A stretch of 64,000 nt of DNA from Acorus gramineus (Eukaryota; Streptophyta; Magnoliopsida; Acorales; Acoraceae): contig JAUJYN010000075.1 in NCBI GenBank assembly GCA_030737835.1, forward strand, positions 44,320 to 108,319, read 5' to 3'. Both the position numbers and the translations under genes were made by a program. Below, in pieces: positions 44,885 to 57,711 of the stretch. Below the pieces are notes generated by a model. That model made no database searches and had not been told where the DNA came from. It saw nothing but the letters and a program-made list of their open reading frames with translations. Position 1 is the first letter of the stretch; each line of letters opens with the position of its first letter.

Positions 44885-45709
44885 CCTACGTCTACAAGTC
44901 CTCGCTGTTGCCGCCTTACCTCTCCAAGTTCCATTTTCCACCTGTTCACTCATTGCCTCCTATCTATGTTTACAGCTCCCCATCGCTGCCGCCTCACCTC
45001 TACAAGGTGACCACCACCGGTTCACTCTCTCTCTTTCATAAAACCCTAATTGTTGCTCTTCGAACACTTGATAGACGACACAATTAGTCATACATACAGT
45101 CCATCAAAAACTTGATAAACACAAAATAAATACGTACACTTTCCAACAAAATTCATTAGTTGCATTGAAAGGGTGATGACAATAGGAAGAAAAAGAACTT
45201 AATGACAGTGGAGGAGTTGTGGGAGAGTTTGGCACGGTCCTTTAGCAGTGGAGACACCTCAAAGCAAGCTCTGGTAATTCAAACTTTGATTCTGGCAAAA
45301 CTGTGGGAGATTTGGATTTCTAGAAATGATGTCCTATGTAAGGACAGCGCGCTAGTTCTACTTTGAAAACTTGTGGGATGCGGTGCATGGGCTCTAATTC
45401 AAAGATAGGGATGCGCTATAGCAGGGGCCAAGATGGTGAAGATCCAAGAGGGCAAGATTTGGTCAAGGTGTAGCATCGAGGGCAGGTCCAGAGTCGGTGG
45501 GGATTGATGGAGAGGGGGGAGGGGGACATCCGTCGTGTACAACTTCAGATGGATTCATTATCCCAATATTTTGTATCTTTGCCTGGTTTTTCTCTCCCAC
45601 CCCCCTCACTTTTTTCTTTTCTTTTTAACACCTTTCTCCTTTTCGTTTTGCTGCTTTAATTTGTGCATGCACATTTTCCTCCCCCTTTAGTTTTACAACT
45701 TCAGACTAA

Positions 45710-48700
45710 GGGGCCGTTTGGTTCAGCAGAAAGCTAATTTTAAGTCCTGATTCATAAGTGCAGATTATATAAGTCCTGATATTTTTTAATCAGTTCATAA
45801 GAAAAAAGTGTTTGGTTCAATGAAAATTATAAGAACTTATGAAAATAAGTGTGTTTGGTTCAGTACTAAAGAGTAAAGCTTATGTTAAGAGTGTTTTGGT
45901 CCATTTAATAAGTGCTGAATGTAATTTGATGTTTGGTTAAAAACTTGATTATTTTCTTATTTTTTCTATTTATTAATAAAAGATACTTTGATATGTATCT
46001 ATTTAATAAATTATGAGATACTACACGTTGAAAACTTGTTAGAACCTGATACAAGCCTATACAGATTTTTTTAAAAAAAAATAGTAATCACATACCTGTT
46101 GAAGTTAGCAAACAAGTTTCACCTAATAGTGGCAAAGCTGCATATTATGTCATGCTATACAAAATAAATACAACAGAATATTACAACATTTTATGATTCA
46201 AAAAAAAAAATTATGTAGATCATCAAACATGAGACCATATACACAAACATAGTACTAGAGCTGCATATATTTTCATTCTACAATAGATAAATACATGAGA
46301 ATGTTACAATCCTTCTCAAATAAAAAAAAAAGTTTTTGAGCAATTAATATTTACATTACAGTGTTGGTTTCATAATTTAGCTTCTACAGTCATTTGATGG
46401 CCAGGAGTACAAGAAAAAAAAAAGATCACAAACACCATCGATATAATACATAAGCATGAGCAGCATCCAAAGATGAGTAACCCTGTGGGGCGTGCAACTG
46501 CGGCGGCCTTCTCCACCTTCTTCTGAACTGGCACCGGAATATGATCAGGTCCGTGCGCCCGACGCAATTCATCAACCCACATGAAGCATTGTGGGCGTTT
46601 CTGATTACATGAATGACAACAAATCAATAAAATGATATCATTACACAGTTTATAGGGATATAGAAATAGCAATTCATCATGGTTTACATTGTCTGTGACT
46701 TACCACTCTAACTGGGCACCTCAAAAACCATCGACCATAGTTTTTTGAAGTCCTCTCCATCAAGAGGACCATGTAATAAACCTGTTTTGCAGGAACAAAT
46801 TAAAAAAAAAAAGCCAAAGATGCACAAAATCAAACACAAAAAAGCCCTTCAAAATCAGGATTGCCAATCCCTTCAAAACAAGCCTCATCGGGTCCTACTC
46901 TATGTCACTCCACAATCAAATCATCCAACCAAAGAATTATTTCCCTGAAAATGAGAAAAACAACAAGTCATTCAAAACCCTCTCTAATGGCTTCCTTAAA
47001 TTCTTTGGACATTATCATTGTTTCACCACTAAACAGAGTAATCTATCCACCTATTCTCAGCTTTCCATAAAGGGCCTAGTTTTTGCTGTAAATTTTCAAC
47101 TAAGTTCCATTCAGTCTAAGGATTGCTTTTCACTAGGTCTCTCATTTCATTCCAAATTCAGTTCTGTTCAATACAAGAGAGCAGCCACTTCTGCGGAAAT
47201 TACAACAACAGTGCATTAGAGGCAATATCCCAACAAAATGCTTCAAATAATACAAGGCTGCCTTCATTTCTAATTCTGCAGACAGCTAGCACATAATAAA
47301 AAAAAAAACAGTTTTAAGTTGGGGCAAGATCCCACTTGTGTAGATAAAAATGAAGTTCCATCAGAAAAGATCAAGCACCCTTCTCTTTCAGAACAACGAA
47401 GTCCAAACAACTCTAAATCACAAGTGGTGAAGAGAATATGAAAGCAACAATGAACAAGAAAGTAATCAGAAAGAAATAAAAAAACATGGACAGGTGAAAT
47501 GTGCCACACTAATTGCATTCCAAATCATATCATATGAGAAAAAAACTAGTCTGTTACATGACTCAACTATAGGGCTATCCCATTCCTACCTGAATCATCC
47601 ATAATTGGCACTATTTCAAACAGGTCCATATGAAAAAACAAAACATTTTTTTTTAATATCTCACTGCAAGTTAAACCCTTCAGGAAGAAGTGTAAGAGAA
47701 AGCCAGCCATGCATGATTACCATATTTTTGAGGGTTGGAGGGTTGTCATTGTTTATGTAGCAGGTATGTTTGTGTATATTTGGATCTTTCATTGTTTTGA
47801 TGAAAACAATGATGATGATCGTGTTCAACTTGTTCATGGTTTTATTTAAATAATGACAACGGCGTATATATTACATTCAATAGAATATGAGATAAATCTG
47901 AACATACCTATATGTAAAATAATGTTTACTCTAAACAGAAGACCAAGACAAAAAACAGAGTAGTATTTTTAGATTCTGTTAAAAAAAATAAAAAATAGTT
48001 GATTGACGAAAAGATGTCAATTTTATTTTATTTTTCTTAAAAGAAGTTTATTATAAAAACATAGATATATATGTTTTAGGAATTTTGTTTTATAAATTGA
48101 TTGGATAAATGAATTTTAGCACAAGAATCGGCAGGTTTGTGAGGGAAACCAGGGACACAATTTAGCATCATAAAAGTAGAAAAAAACACACATTTCAGCC
48201 GATGCAACATATACATTCATCTACATTCATCTCCATGAAACCCTAAACAGGTTTTCATCTAAAAATCTAAGGAAATATCATAAACGGAGGAGATGTGGTG
48301 GGTTTTTTTACCAAGATCGTTGGTTGGGGAGGAGATCCAAAGAGGAGGAAGCAGATCGGAGAGACTCTTGCCTATTGTTGGAGACGGTGAGAGGGACAAT
48401 AGAGTGTAAGCTCGTGTTTTGTGAGGAGGATCAGTCGAAGAACCACTTAATCAGGAGATCGGCAAAGAACCTTGACGGAGATCGGCGTAGGAGGTGATAG
48501 CAAGTTGAAGCTCATCTTTTAGGGTTCGAAGAGGGTTCAGTAGACAAATAGCTAGGAGAGAGAAGGGTTGAGAGGTTGAAAGAGGATTTAAATACCCCAT
48601 GTAAATTCTAAACATAGACAAGGGCATTATGGACTTTTCACAATGCACAAAAATCGCTGAACACTTTACCCGGATATTTTAAGTAAAGATTTTAGGTTGA

Positions 48701-48832
48701 AAAAAAGTTGCCCAAAATGACTGAATTAGGTAAATAAAAAGGGCTTACTTGACATCCAACCAAACACTCTTAAAGCTTATTTTCAGTTTTAAGCTGAATA
48801 AGCAATGATAATTAGCTGAACCAAACAGCCTC
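45710..48832. mobile_element. PIF/Harbinger-type element with captured GRF zinc-finger exons
   Basis: The ends GGGGCCGTTTGGTTCAGC and, in reverse, GAGGCTGTTTGGTTCAGC are inverted repeats with two differences. Flanks TAA on both sides (45,707-45,709 and 48,833-48,835) are the 3-bp target duplication of this superfamily. Subterminal repeats of TGTTTGGTTCA recur near 45,811 and 45,870. No Harbinger DDE transposase or Myb-like partner was recognised, so it is probably non-autonomous. Confidence 0.7.
46370..46781 (-). pseudogene. GRF-type zinc-finger exons inside the Harbinger element
   Basis: Two minus-strand exons are in phase. Exon A (46,781-46,704), after an AACAG acceptor and before a GTAAGT donor, reads ERTSKNYGRWFLRCPVRV at its end. 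Exon B (46,600-46,370), after AATCAG, begins KRPQCFMWVDELRRAHGPDH and ends with a hydrophobic segment (LLIFGCCSCLCIISMVFVIF) and a stop. GRF fingers have the order TSxxNxGRxFxxCP then CxFFxWxDE, which fits. Plant GRF proteins of this small type often end in a membrane helix. The N-terminal Cys pair was not found. A leader-like region with a GGTAAA donor (48,600-48,310, minus) may be its first exon. Probably a transposon-captured gene; expression is unknown. Confidence 0.5.
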
Positions 48833-48898
48833 TAATTGTAATTATTGTTATTCAAGTTATAAAAAGCCTACATTTGTCTCAAAAAAAATGAAAAAGAA

Positions 48899-49526
48899 GT
48901 CGGAGGCGGTTTTAAAGCTTCAAAATTCTCAACATTTGAAAATAGAACATTTGAGAGGAACAAGAAAGCTCCTTCGGTATTCCTTGAAGGGGGCTATATG
49001 CATTTTTTTTCAAGATTTAATAAACTTAAAATAGGGAAAAAAAATAACTGCAATGGATGACAAAAAGATAACTCACTCATTCAACCCAAAAGTAACAAAA
49101 AGTATGTTTGGTCCTTCGTCTTCTCCTTCTGCAGATGGTGGTCCACATGGATGGCTCGGAAAAACAAAAAAAAACATCATCTTGAGAGGCTCCTCCATCC
49201 CATAGCATCAACTTGTTACACAAAGTCTGTTAGAAAATTAATTTATTTTAAATTTTAATTGATGAAAGATTTAAATAAATTATTATTGTTAAATTATTAT
49301 TTTATTTTGAACCGGGTATACATGTTGTGCATGATTCAAAACAATTAAATGTTGAAGGGGTGTGTTACGTTTAATGACCCTTAATTGGTGATGAAATTAA
49401 TTTGACTTTTCATTGTTTGAAAAAAAAAAAAAAAAGGCTGGGTGTGTGGTAGTGAAATACCATAAGTCAAAATGGCTGCACATATAAATAAGCCCCTCCC
49501 TTAATTTATTGAGTCCATGTAATCTA
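48899..49526. other. Intergenic DNA, no gene seen
   Basis: AT-rich sequence without recognised coding regions or element ends. Confidence 0.5.
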
Positions 49527-50976
49527 TCTATATTACTATATAAAAGTCTCTTAACCTAAAAATCTGCCATTTGACTATTTTACTCCTAGCAATCCATTCA
49601 ATCCCATTACAATCTATTCACACCGCTTTAATCACAATCATTTGACTATTTTACCCCTACAATTCTATTCAATCCCATGGAAATCCATTCACATCGATTT
49701 AATCAAATTCATAATTTGTTTCAATACATACGTTTCATCACATAATATATTTATTAACTTATAGTTAAAATCAAATATCATGGTATTATTAGGATAAGAG
49801 GATGCTTATAAAATGAAATGATATTTAAAATATAATTCATTATTATAAAATGAAAGGATATTGAAAATATAATTAACTTATACTTTAAATTATATATCAT
49901 AATATTATCATGATAAGGGGATGCTTATAAAATACAAGGATATTCAAATATAATTCTTATTCGTCTTTTTATTAACATTCATTGCAATATATGATGCATG
50001 GACTATTTAAATATTAAACAAATCTTATATATCCTATTCATATTTTAACCTTACATATCCTATTCAAATTTTTTTAACACGATGATGCATAAGGCTCCTA
50101 TTCACATTTTAAAACCTTACAAACAATGCAATAAATACTAAATGCATGGGGTTGGTGTTCAATTTTATCATATTTTGTTTTTAACACGTATGATGCATGG
50201 CGCTCCTATTCACATTTTGAAACCTCACAATGCAAGGCATTAGTGTTCAATTTGATTTACATTTAAATTTTTGTTACTATAATTTATTAAAAATTATTAA
50301 GCATTTAGTATTCAATGTCATTAATTTGCATAGAATCCTAAAATATTATTCAATCACAATTCATACCATTTATTTGCTACTAAAATAAATGACCAAAAAT
50401 ATGACAATAGGACACACGAAAAGAATATATTTAATTTAGATTTAATTTTGAATTAAAAAATAAGATTTACATATTAAACATTGAGGTTTAAGTAAATGGT
50501 TAAGAAAAAATATGACTTGAATCTATATCTACAGCTGCCAACCCCCCCCCCCCCCAAATCCCAAATGAAATTGTTTCACAAATTTAATTTACCCTGTAAG
50601 CCGTTCCAACTCCTACATTTCTTCTTCTTTTATCTCTCATTTAATTGCTAGTTTAATGCAATTTAATGATGAGCCCTCTCTCATCAAATGCTCAAACAAT
50701 TGCCACTCTTTCTTTCTCTTCCCATCCCTCAAACTCTCACCGTCTTCCTCTCCCTCTCCGCTTCTCTTTGTGCATCTGCATCCTCAACGAGCCTCAAAAG
50801 ATCTTCAACATCTTCGACGGAGACACCAAATCCAGTGAGTACACGAAAATTTTTCAATGGTTTCACACAATATTTGACCTTTTCAATTGGGTTTCACAGA
50901 AAAACTTATTTTTTTTATTGGGTTTCTTTTTTTAGTCTCTATTGATTAAAGAGGACGAAGTGAAGGGATCGAGGTG

Positions 50977-51063
50977 ATGGATTCGGCAGCCATAGCGGCG
51001 AAGGAGAGGCGGAAGTGTTGGCACTACAAGGCCGAGGAGACGCCGCTGAAAACGCTATGCAAG
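50977..51063 (+). pseudogene. Captured exon, unidentified, inside the Helitron region
   Basis: An ATG opens an 87-bp GC-rich frame (MDSAAIAAKERRKCWHYKAE, then ETPLKTLCK) that ends at a GTTTGT donor. The base use contrasts with the T-rich DNA around it. A second GC-richer exon-like stretch lies at 50,690-50,833. No family was recognised. The contrast and splice-like end suggest a host gene fragment. Confidence 0.35.
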
Positions 51064-52301
51064 GTTTGTGGGTTCTCTACATCTATAGATTATATGCTCC
51101 AGATTTATTTTTGTTGAAAAAAATAGTCATGGGTTTCATACATCCAGGTATCAGTTATTGTTCATTTTGCCATTGTTGGAATGAGTTTTGACATGGCTAA
51201 TGAATTGATTTATGATCGATGTAGTCATTCATAAGTAGTAATTGTGGCAGAGATTCCTGCATTGGATGCCTTAAAAAAAACCATCAAACTTGATATAATC
51301 CCCAACAATTTTTTTTATGTTGCTAAGATCCATATAATAAAATCAAAGTAATATGACCTAACAAAAAGAAAACACACATTGCTTTCATATGTCATTAACC
51401 AATTTTCAAAAACCAGAGCTGGCCAGTTCGAACAATGAAACATTTCACTTTTAAACCCCTGTAATGAACAACAGCTGACCTAAAATTTAGAAATCATTCT
51501 TTCCATCACTTGAGTAGATCTTTTTGTTTTTTGGCAAAAAAATAAAAATAAAAAAATTGTAATCTATAAAAATGGATTTTATGGTTTGTTATAGAATATT
51601 TTATAAATGTCTTTCATATATTTTTGAAATAATGATTAATTAAGAAATAAAATATCATTTTATCATATATTGTTTTGGTATATGGGCTTTAGAAAATCTA
51701 TAAATTTACTAACATAGTGCTTAAGGGATTTCCGATTAATGTCATAACTATTTGTTTTGGGATTAAGCAGGCTTTTCAGTCAATGGTTGTTTCTTTTTAG
51801 ATTTTAATATTTTGGGAAATTATAAAAATTCTTTTTTATTTTATAGATGATATTAATTTTCTACAATTTTTTTAGATTTCGTGAAACTTCCTTAATGGAG
51901 TAATTCAATTCAAAATTTTAACTTTTTAAATTTTTCTATATATGTATTTGTTGGATTTTTCAATATAATTGTCTTTGATTTTTTTTTCTTTCTTAGATTT
52001 AAAAGGCCGATATTTTGGGTTATTTGTTGTTTCAAAAAAAAGGGATGATTTCATGTTATTTGGTTGATTTGAGATGTCTTATTCAAACTCTTTTTGACAA
52101 TTTTTCAGTTTTAAAGTTTAATAGATGTTTATAAACCTAAAGTAATATTTTTTTACTGATATTTAAACATGTGTTGAGCTTTTTTTTATATGTGGATTTT
52201 CTTTTGCATGGTTCTCTCTTTTCAAATTTCTTATTCTTGTGAGGAATTATAAAATATTTTTTCAATTTTTTAAAATTTGTTTAATTTTTGTGGAACTGCC
52301 T

Positions 52302-52660
52302 TAACATAGTGTTTTTTTCCATTCAGAATTTTGACTTTTTAATTTTTTTCATGTGGATTTGTTGGAATTGGGTATTTTTCAATTGTTTGGATTTTATAAT
52401 TTTTATGGGGGCCTTGTTGATTTTTTTTTATTTAATTTAATTTTAATTGATATTCCTAGATCAATAAGTAAATCCTTTTTTAACATAGTTTTTTTTTCCA
52501 TTCAGAATTTTGACTTTTTAATTTTTTTCATGTGGATTTGTTGGAATTGGGTATTTTTCTATTGTTTGGATTTTATAGTTTTTATGGGGTCCTTGTTGAT
52601 TTTTTTTATTTAATTTAATTTTAATTTATATTCCTAGATCAACAAGTAATTCCTTTTTTA
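52302..52660. repeat. Tandem duplication of about 179 bp
   Basis: CCATTCAGAATTTTGACTTT to TATTCCTAGATCAAxAAGTA occurs twice in direct order (52,319 and 52,498). It is T-rich and intron-like, with few differences. Small ORFs here (52,353-52,613) are artefacts of the repeat. Confidence 0.8.
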
Positions 52661-53891
52661 ATGAATTTTTAAAAGATATTTTGATCTTTTTATTATAATC
52701 ATCTTTTTATTTATGGAGTTGGAAGGTCATTTTAAAAAAAAAAATTGTGTTTTATTTTAGTGAATTGCCAACTTGAGTTGGTTTTCATTATCAAAAAATT
52801 TGAATTTTTAGATTTTTCATTTCATGTGAGTTTGTTAGATTGGGTTGTTTTTTTATTATCATTTGAACAAATCTATTAATCATATTGATTTTCTTTTTTT
52901 TTTTAATTTTCAAAATAATCTGTAGATGAATTCATTTATTTAAACGGTAATTAAAATCAATCAGTGATCAATCCATTTATTTAATTCCCTCATTTAAAGG
53001 CAATTAAAATTCATGGAAATCCTCACAAGCTCTTGGTAAGCAGCAATCACAATTGATTATATGAGAATATTAAAGGCATATAATAATTAATGCAGGGTGT
53101 GAATTGATAAAGCATAATAACATGCATGTGTGTTAAAAATTCAACCTAAAAATAAAATGAATAAAAGTTAACCCAATGCCCTCATTTGTTCTTTCATAAC
53201 TTTTCATAACTTTTTATAAATGAATAAAAGCAGGGTGTGAATTGTATACCTCACATCTTGTTTTCAATCCATTTTTTTTGTTACAGGCAAAGCAAGAAAG
53301 TCTAAAAATTACATAATGAGCTCTCCTATAAAGGAATAAAATTAGAAAATTTTGTGCCTAATAGATATTTAAGAGTAGGATTTTTATTTAGGTGATTTAA
53401 ATTTTTGCTATGAGTTTATTAGGGTTTGAGTTTCGATGTAATTATGCTCAAATATAAAAAAAATTATTTTTTAAATTAGGTTTTATAAAAATGGAAATTC
53501 AATAACAAACAACTGACTAAGTTCAATCTGACTATATAAAAATGTTAATCCTAAATGAACATATATCCTTACAACTAGAATAGTCTTTTATTCATAAAAA
53601 GAATGTATATAATAGAAAAGGAATTATCCCTTTCATCACAGCATAAACAATAAAAAAATAACAACTAAAATACTACTTTAATCATCTATTGGAACCAATA
53701 AATTAATGACACCTATTGAAGCTTCTCAATGGGGCTCAAATTTTGAGGTCCATGTAGCAAGACCCAAATAATATTCATCACACCAAGTAATTATTATTCC
53801 AACATATACATTTATTTGATTTTAAAATTGAATAAATTAATATGTGCATTCACCGCTACATAATGAAGAAAGAAAAATAAATGCAGTCATA

Positions 53892-56800
53892 TCTATACTA
53901 ATATACTACATATAAAAACATCAATCCTGAAAAAACATTCATTTGATGATTATACCCTTATCAATATCTGCAATTCCATCCCCATCCCAAATGCATTGTT
54001 TGGCTGTTCATTTTTAACATCGCATCTCTTCGTCTCCCAAGCCGTTTCATCTTCTTCGGTTACATTTTCCTCTTCTTCTTTTAAAAATCCCTTCTTAATT
54101 TTTGAAAATCGGTTATTATCCCAAATCCTGTATCTTTTTCTCTTCCTCTTCTTCTCTACCCTTGCGTTTCTTTCTCTTCCATATCATCCTCATAAAACTT
54201 GTTATTTGAAAATTATCCTTCACAAATGATGAATCCGCCTTCGTTGGATGAGGAGGAGTTCCACCCGTTTGACGTGGCGGCGCTGCTGTACTCTCGCCAG
54301 GACCTCAGGGTTGAGCAATGGCGTAACATTGACTCACACCAGAGCATCATCTCGACGTCGCTCATAGCAACCGTCGATGAGGACATGGACGGCGATCCGC
54401 ATAATGAGTTCCTTTGTTTCTTGCCGATGTTCGACGTATTCGGGTTGGTGATGATTGAGTACACAGAGCTGTAGAGGGGGAGCCCTGTGGCATCGATGGT
54501 GCGGTTCACTCTGCTGTATTCAGGTGATTGCTTATGTATTGGAGAGAATGCACTTGGTAGATGTATGTGATATGGTTAGGGAAATGTCCCTATCAACCTT
54601 TTTTTAGTTGATTTGATGTATTATTATTGTGTTTTGATTGGTCATAATGAAAGTATCTTTGTTGTTACTCTCTTGAGTTTTTGCGTAATCAACACCACTT
54701 CTATGTGATAATTTTTGTTGTTTTATTTCTTCATATGAAAGTATGATCAAGTTAGCATTCATTTACAACTGTGTTCCCCTTCTGACCAGCTTTACATGTA
54801 TGCACAATATATTCTCTTTTGCTTAGTTGATATCTTCAACAGAATATGACATGGACTATGGTTTAGTCATTTGTTTCATTAACTTCTCTTTCAGACCTCA
54901 TTGGAGAATATTTGTACTCTAATGGAGTCCAATTTGTGAAATTAGCTTTGTTGTTGTCCTTGTGGTTGTCTATGTATTGTAGAATGAATTTTTTGGGTTG
55001 AATATTATGGAGGAAATTTTAGTGAGCTGACTTTTCTGAATCTGAATTCCAGGTTATTGGGTATAATTTATATCTGATTGGAGTCCATGTGACATCCAAC
55101 CCAACAAAAGGTAGTTGCTTAATAGGGTCCAATGTTAAAAACTTCTTGTTCTCAGCCAACCTAACTGATGTATGTGTTTTTATGTATTCTCATATTCATC
55201 TTGATTTATTGTCTATGGTACAAGCTGCATATAAATACGGATAATCTAATGTGAAAATCAATATCCAACAAGGATATGGATATTAAATATTTTTGGTCAG
55301 ATTTTTTAAAAAACTTTTAAAGAAATTTTACTGTTTTACTACTTCTATCATATAAAGTTTGGGGTGTCGTTACACTAAATCTTCATATGCAACTGTGAGT
55401 GTAGTCTCATCACTAATGAGAAAATAAGCAATATGTTTCATTAGATGAAACATGCAATTTTTTTTTCGATATTACTGAGTATGTAGACTTCTTTTTTTTA
55501 AATGAAGGTACATGGTTTGTTACTGTTTTTAGAAGTTTAGATGTAAGGAAGAGCACCAATTTTGCACCATGAAAGCAGTGAAAACATTCATCTATTTCTA
55601 TATTATTGATATATAAGATCATAGAGATTTGAGGAGTCTTATAAGAAATAAACAGGGCTTATGCTGACTGAATTTCTTCTTTTTTTTTGAGATTTATCAA
55701 TGATTGCGTATGTTGATTAGTTTTGTCGGTGTTTGTATACTGGACTCTAAGATCATTTAGGATTCATGTAGAACTTTGTAAGTTTACACCTTCTACTGAG
55801 ATCATCATAGCAGTGAAATTGCAGTTGTGATTCTCTATCACCTTAATGTATGCCCTTGCATGATGCACTTCAAATCAATTTATGAAAATATCACGTAATT
55901 TTTTTTCCCTTTTGCATGTTGGTATTGCTCATCTGGGTTCGGGACCGTATAGAGGAAGTGAATTGGTAGGGTGAGTGAATTCTTGGTTCATCAGGTTGAC
56001 AAGGATCTTCATCACTACAACGTGAGTATTACATGGGTTTTTTCCGGATTCACTATTTTAGTACTATTCAGTGATGTCATTACAGCTTAATAATATTTTC
56101 TTAAATTTTTTTAAATAACTTACCTTTTCTTTTTTATTTGTTCAGTTTGTATATGTTTTCATTTATTAGGCTTGCTTTGAGGACAATTGATTTGGGGTTA
56201 CAATATAGTTAAAAGAAAACTAATAAAATATTTATAGCGAGGTTGAAGGTCCCTTGTGTAGTAATGGTCCTTTATTGTTAGACTTGCTTTAAGAACCTGA
56301 CGAGGTAATCTGTGTAAATTTATAATCGAATGTATCTTTGAAAGCAAACAACTTTTATGTGTGATTACATTCTTGGTGGTGATCTATAAATGTCTGGTAA
56401 GGTGGGCTCTAATTTAGAATAGTCCAAAGGACTGGGTTTATATTTATCTTGTTATATATATGAACAGATTCGTATAGATATCTCATTTATATGTATTGAT
56501 TTTAATCTGGTAATTTGTCATGCCAATTTTTGCGTCTTGCTTTTGTTCTGTATATATAAATATGATTTGTTTCCTTAATTTTTTAAAGATAAATGTATGC
56601 ATTGTTAATTTAAATGTGATTCTGGATTCTGTATGGGCAAGGAAACATAAAAAAAAAAAAAAGACACTTCAAGTCCATCATTTGTTTTGTTCATATATGC
56701 TTTATTATTGAGATTCAACTATTGGTTTTTAATCATGTTTGCACTCATTAGTATAAAAACCCTAATTGGTTTCACAAGTCAGGGTATGAGTACTTTTTAT

Positions 56801-57711
56801 GTAATTCCCCCCCCCCCCCCCTTACATTCATGGTTGTGTAAGTGACTGAGCTTTTTTTAAAAAAATTTAGTTATGAATTATTACTGAAACAAATAACACT
56901 CAATCAGGTTACATAATAGAGTTATAATAAGTCTGAAATTAACTTTCATATATATATATGTGTGTGTGTTTATTTTAATAATGCTTATTTATGCTTCCTA
57001 TGAAAATGTGATTAGCATAACTATTATTTGTTTGAGGGAAAGATAGACTAAACATAATTGTTAATTAGTTATATTCTTACTGTTTTTTAAAATCTGTTCT
57101 TCTTGTAGCTACATGTCATATTATTGGTATTATTTTATAAGATATGGTTAAATGCACCTTAGTTGTTGGAAATAATATTAGAGACAATCCGTGTGATAAT
57201 CATGTGTGATTTTAAAAAATGGCAGGGGTATCAATGAAATATATATTTTTATAAAAAATGCCTACACCTTTATATGGTCTCATTGATATGAAAATAGAAA
57301 AAGTGTTAACAGGTATATACCTTTATAATGAAATATAAACATTCTTAGATAAATATATAGATTCCAAATATTGCGTGTAATAATACTCTATTATTGATTA
57401 CTAAGAAGCGTGAAGAGCTCACATTCTATTATAGTTTAAATTGCTCCATTGTACACAAAGTTTTTCAAGGTTTTCTGGAGAATTTCAGTTTCATTCTAAT
57501 TAAACATGTTTATTCCTTTCTTTTCTTATATTGTCTTTTATAAGTTTTATATATTTACACTTTGCATGTATTATAATCATTGTGCTTATGTTAAAAAACA
57601 CTTATCATTATTAATCTAATAATTTCAAATCAATCAATAATCTCAATTAATATTCATCCATTATAATTCAACAAAACCAATTCATGTGCAACGCACATGT
57701 ACATCAACTAG
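53892..57711 (+). mobile_element. Inner Helitron, 3.8 kb
   Basis: The 5' end TCTATACTAATATACTACAT follows an A, and the 3' end CTAG precedes a T, as expected for insertion between A and T without target duplication. The 3' hairpin at 57,683-57,699 is perfect over 7 bp. It carries one gene-like frame near its 5' end and intron-like T-rich sequence after it. Confidence 0.6.
54226..54474 (+). CDS. Short gene-like frame carried by the Helitron, unknown function
   Basis: MMNPPSLDEEEFHPFDVAAL begins an 82-residue frame ending YTEL and a stop at 54,472-54,474. It is GC-rich at third positions, unlike its surroundings, and follows a pyrimidine-rich leader (54,030-54,190). It is acidic, with no signal peptide, zinc-binding cluster or recognised motif. 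The frame may be the first exon of a captured gene whose later exons are lost, or a fragment. Both in-frame ATGs (54,226 and 54,229) are possible. It could be transcribed from the captured promoter, but nothing shows that it is. Confidence 0.35.
   Translation: MMNPPSLDEEEFHPFDVAALLYSRQDLRVEQWRNIDSHQSIISTSLIATVDEDMDGDPHNEFLCFLPMFDVFGLVMIEYTEL

Larger units (their letters stand above)
42678..45016 (+). pseudogene. Extensin-like (Tyr/Pro-rich cell-wall protein) fragment, split by an LTR element
   Basis: The reading KFESPY ends at 42,701. From 44,890 the sequence continues VYKSSLLPPYLSKFHFPPVH, then SLPPIYVYSSPSLPPHLYK. The YVYKS and YVYSSP phrases with Pro clusters match extensins, hydroxyproline-rich wall glycoproteins. 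Ser-Pro runs are partly replaced by Leu, so the piece is worn or belongs to a short extensin-like protein. No start codon or signal peptide was found. The LTR element sits between the Pro-Tyr codons, and its target duplication CCTAC encodes that Pro-Tyr. Confidence 0.5.
45198..48889 (+). mobile_element. LINE 3' fragment, split by a PIF/Harbinger element
   Basis: The outer parts are 45,198-45,706 and 48,833-48,889. The frame ALVIQTLILAKLWEIWISRN resembles the C-terminal zf-RVT region of plant L1 ORF2, followed by stops and a T-rich 3' UTR. Beyond the inserted element the sequence resumes and ends in an A-run (48,881-48,888). Flanks GAAAAAGAA (45,189-45,197 and 48,890-48,898) fit a LINE target duplication. 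Total without the insertion is about 570 bp. Confidence 0.55.
49527..57711 (+). mobile_element. Helitron region (outer 5' end at 49,527; 3' end at 57,711)
   Basis: TCTATATTACTATATAAAAG at 49,527 is a typical plant Helitron 5' end. The only matching 3' end is at 57,683-57,711: a 7-bp hairpin (CATGTGC, loop AAC, GCACATG), then CTAG followed by T. A second 5' end of the same style lies at 53,892, so the region is either two nested Helitrons or one element with an inner copy lacking its own end. No Rep/helicase gene was seen, so it is non-autonomous. The first kilobase has local duplications of ATTTGACTATTTTACxCCTA and CTCCTATTCACATTTT. Confidence 0.5.

Noticed and set aside
54213-54509. 98-residue antisense ORF opposite the Helitron-borne frame
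   Set aside because: It is the mirror of the GC-rich sense frame, Ser-rich, and has no gene-like features.
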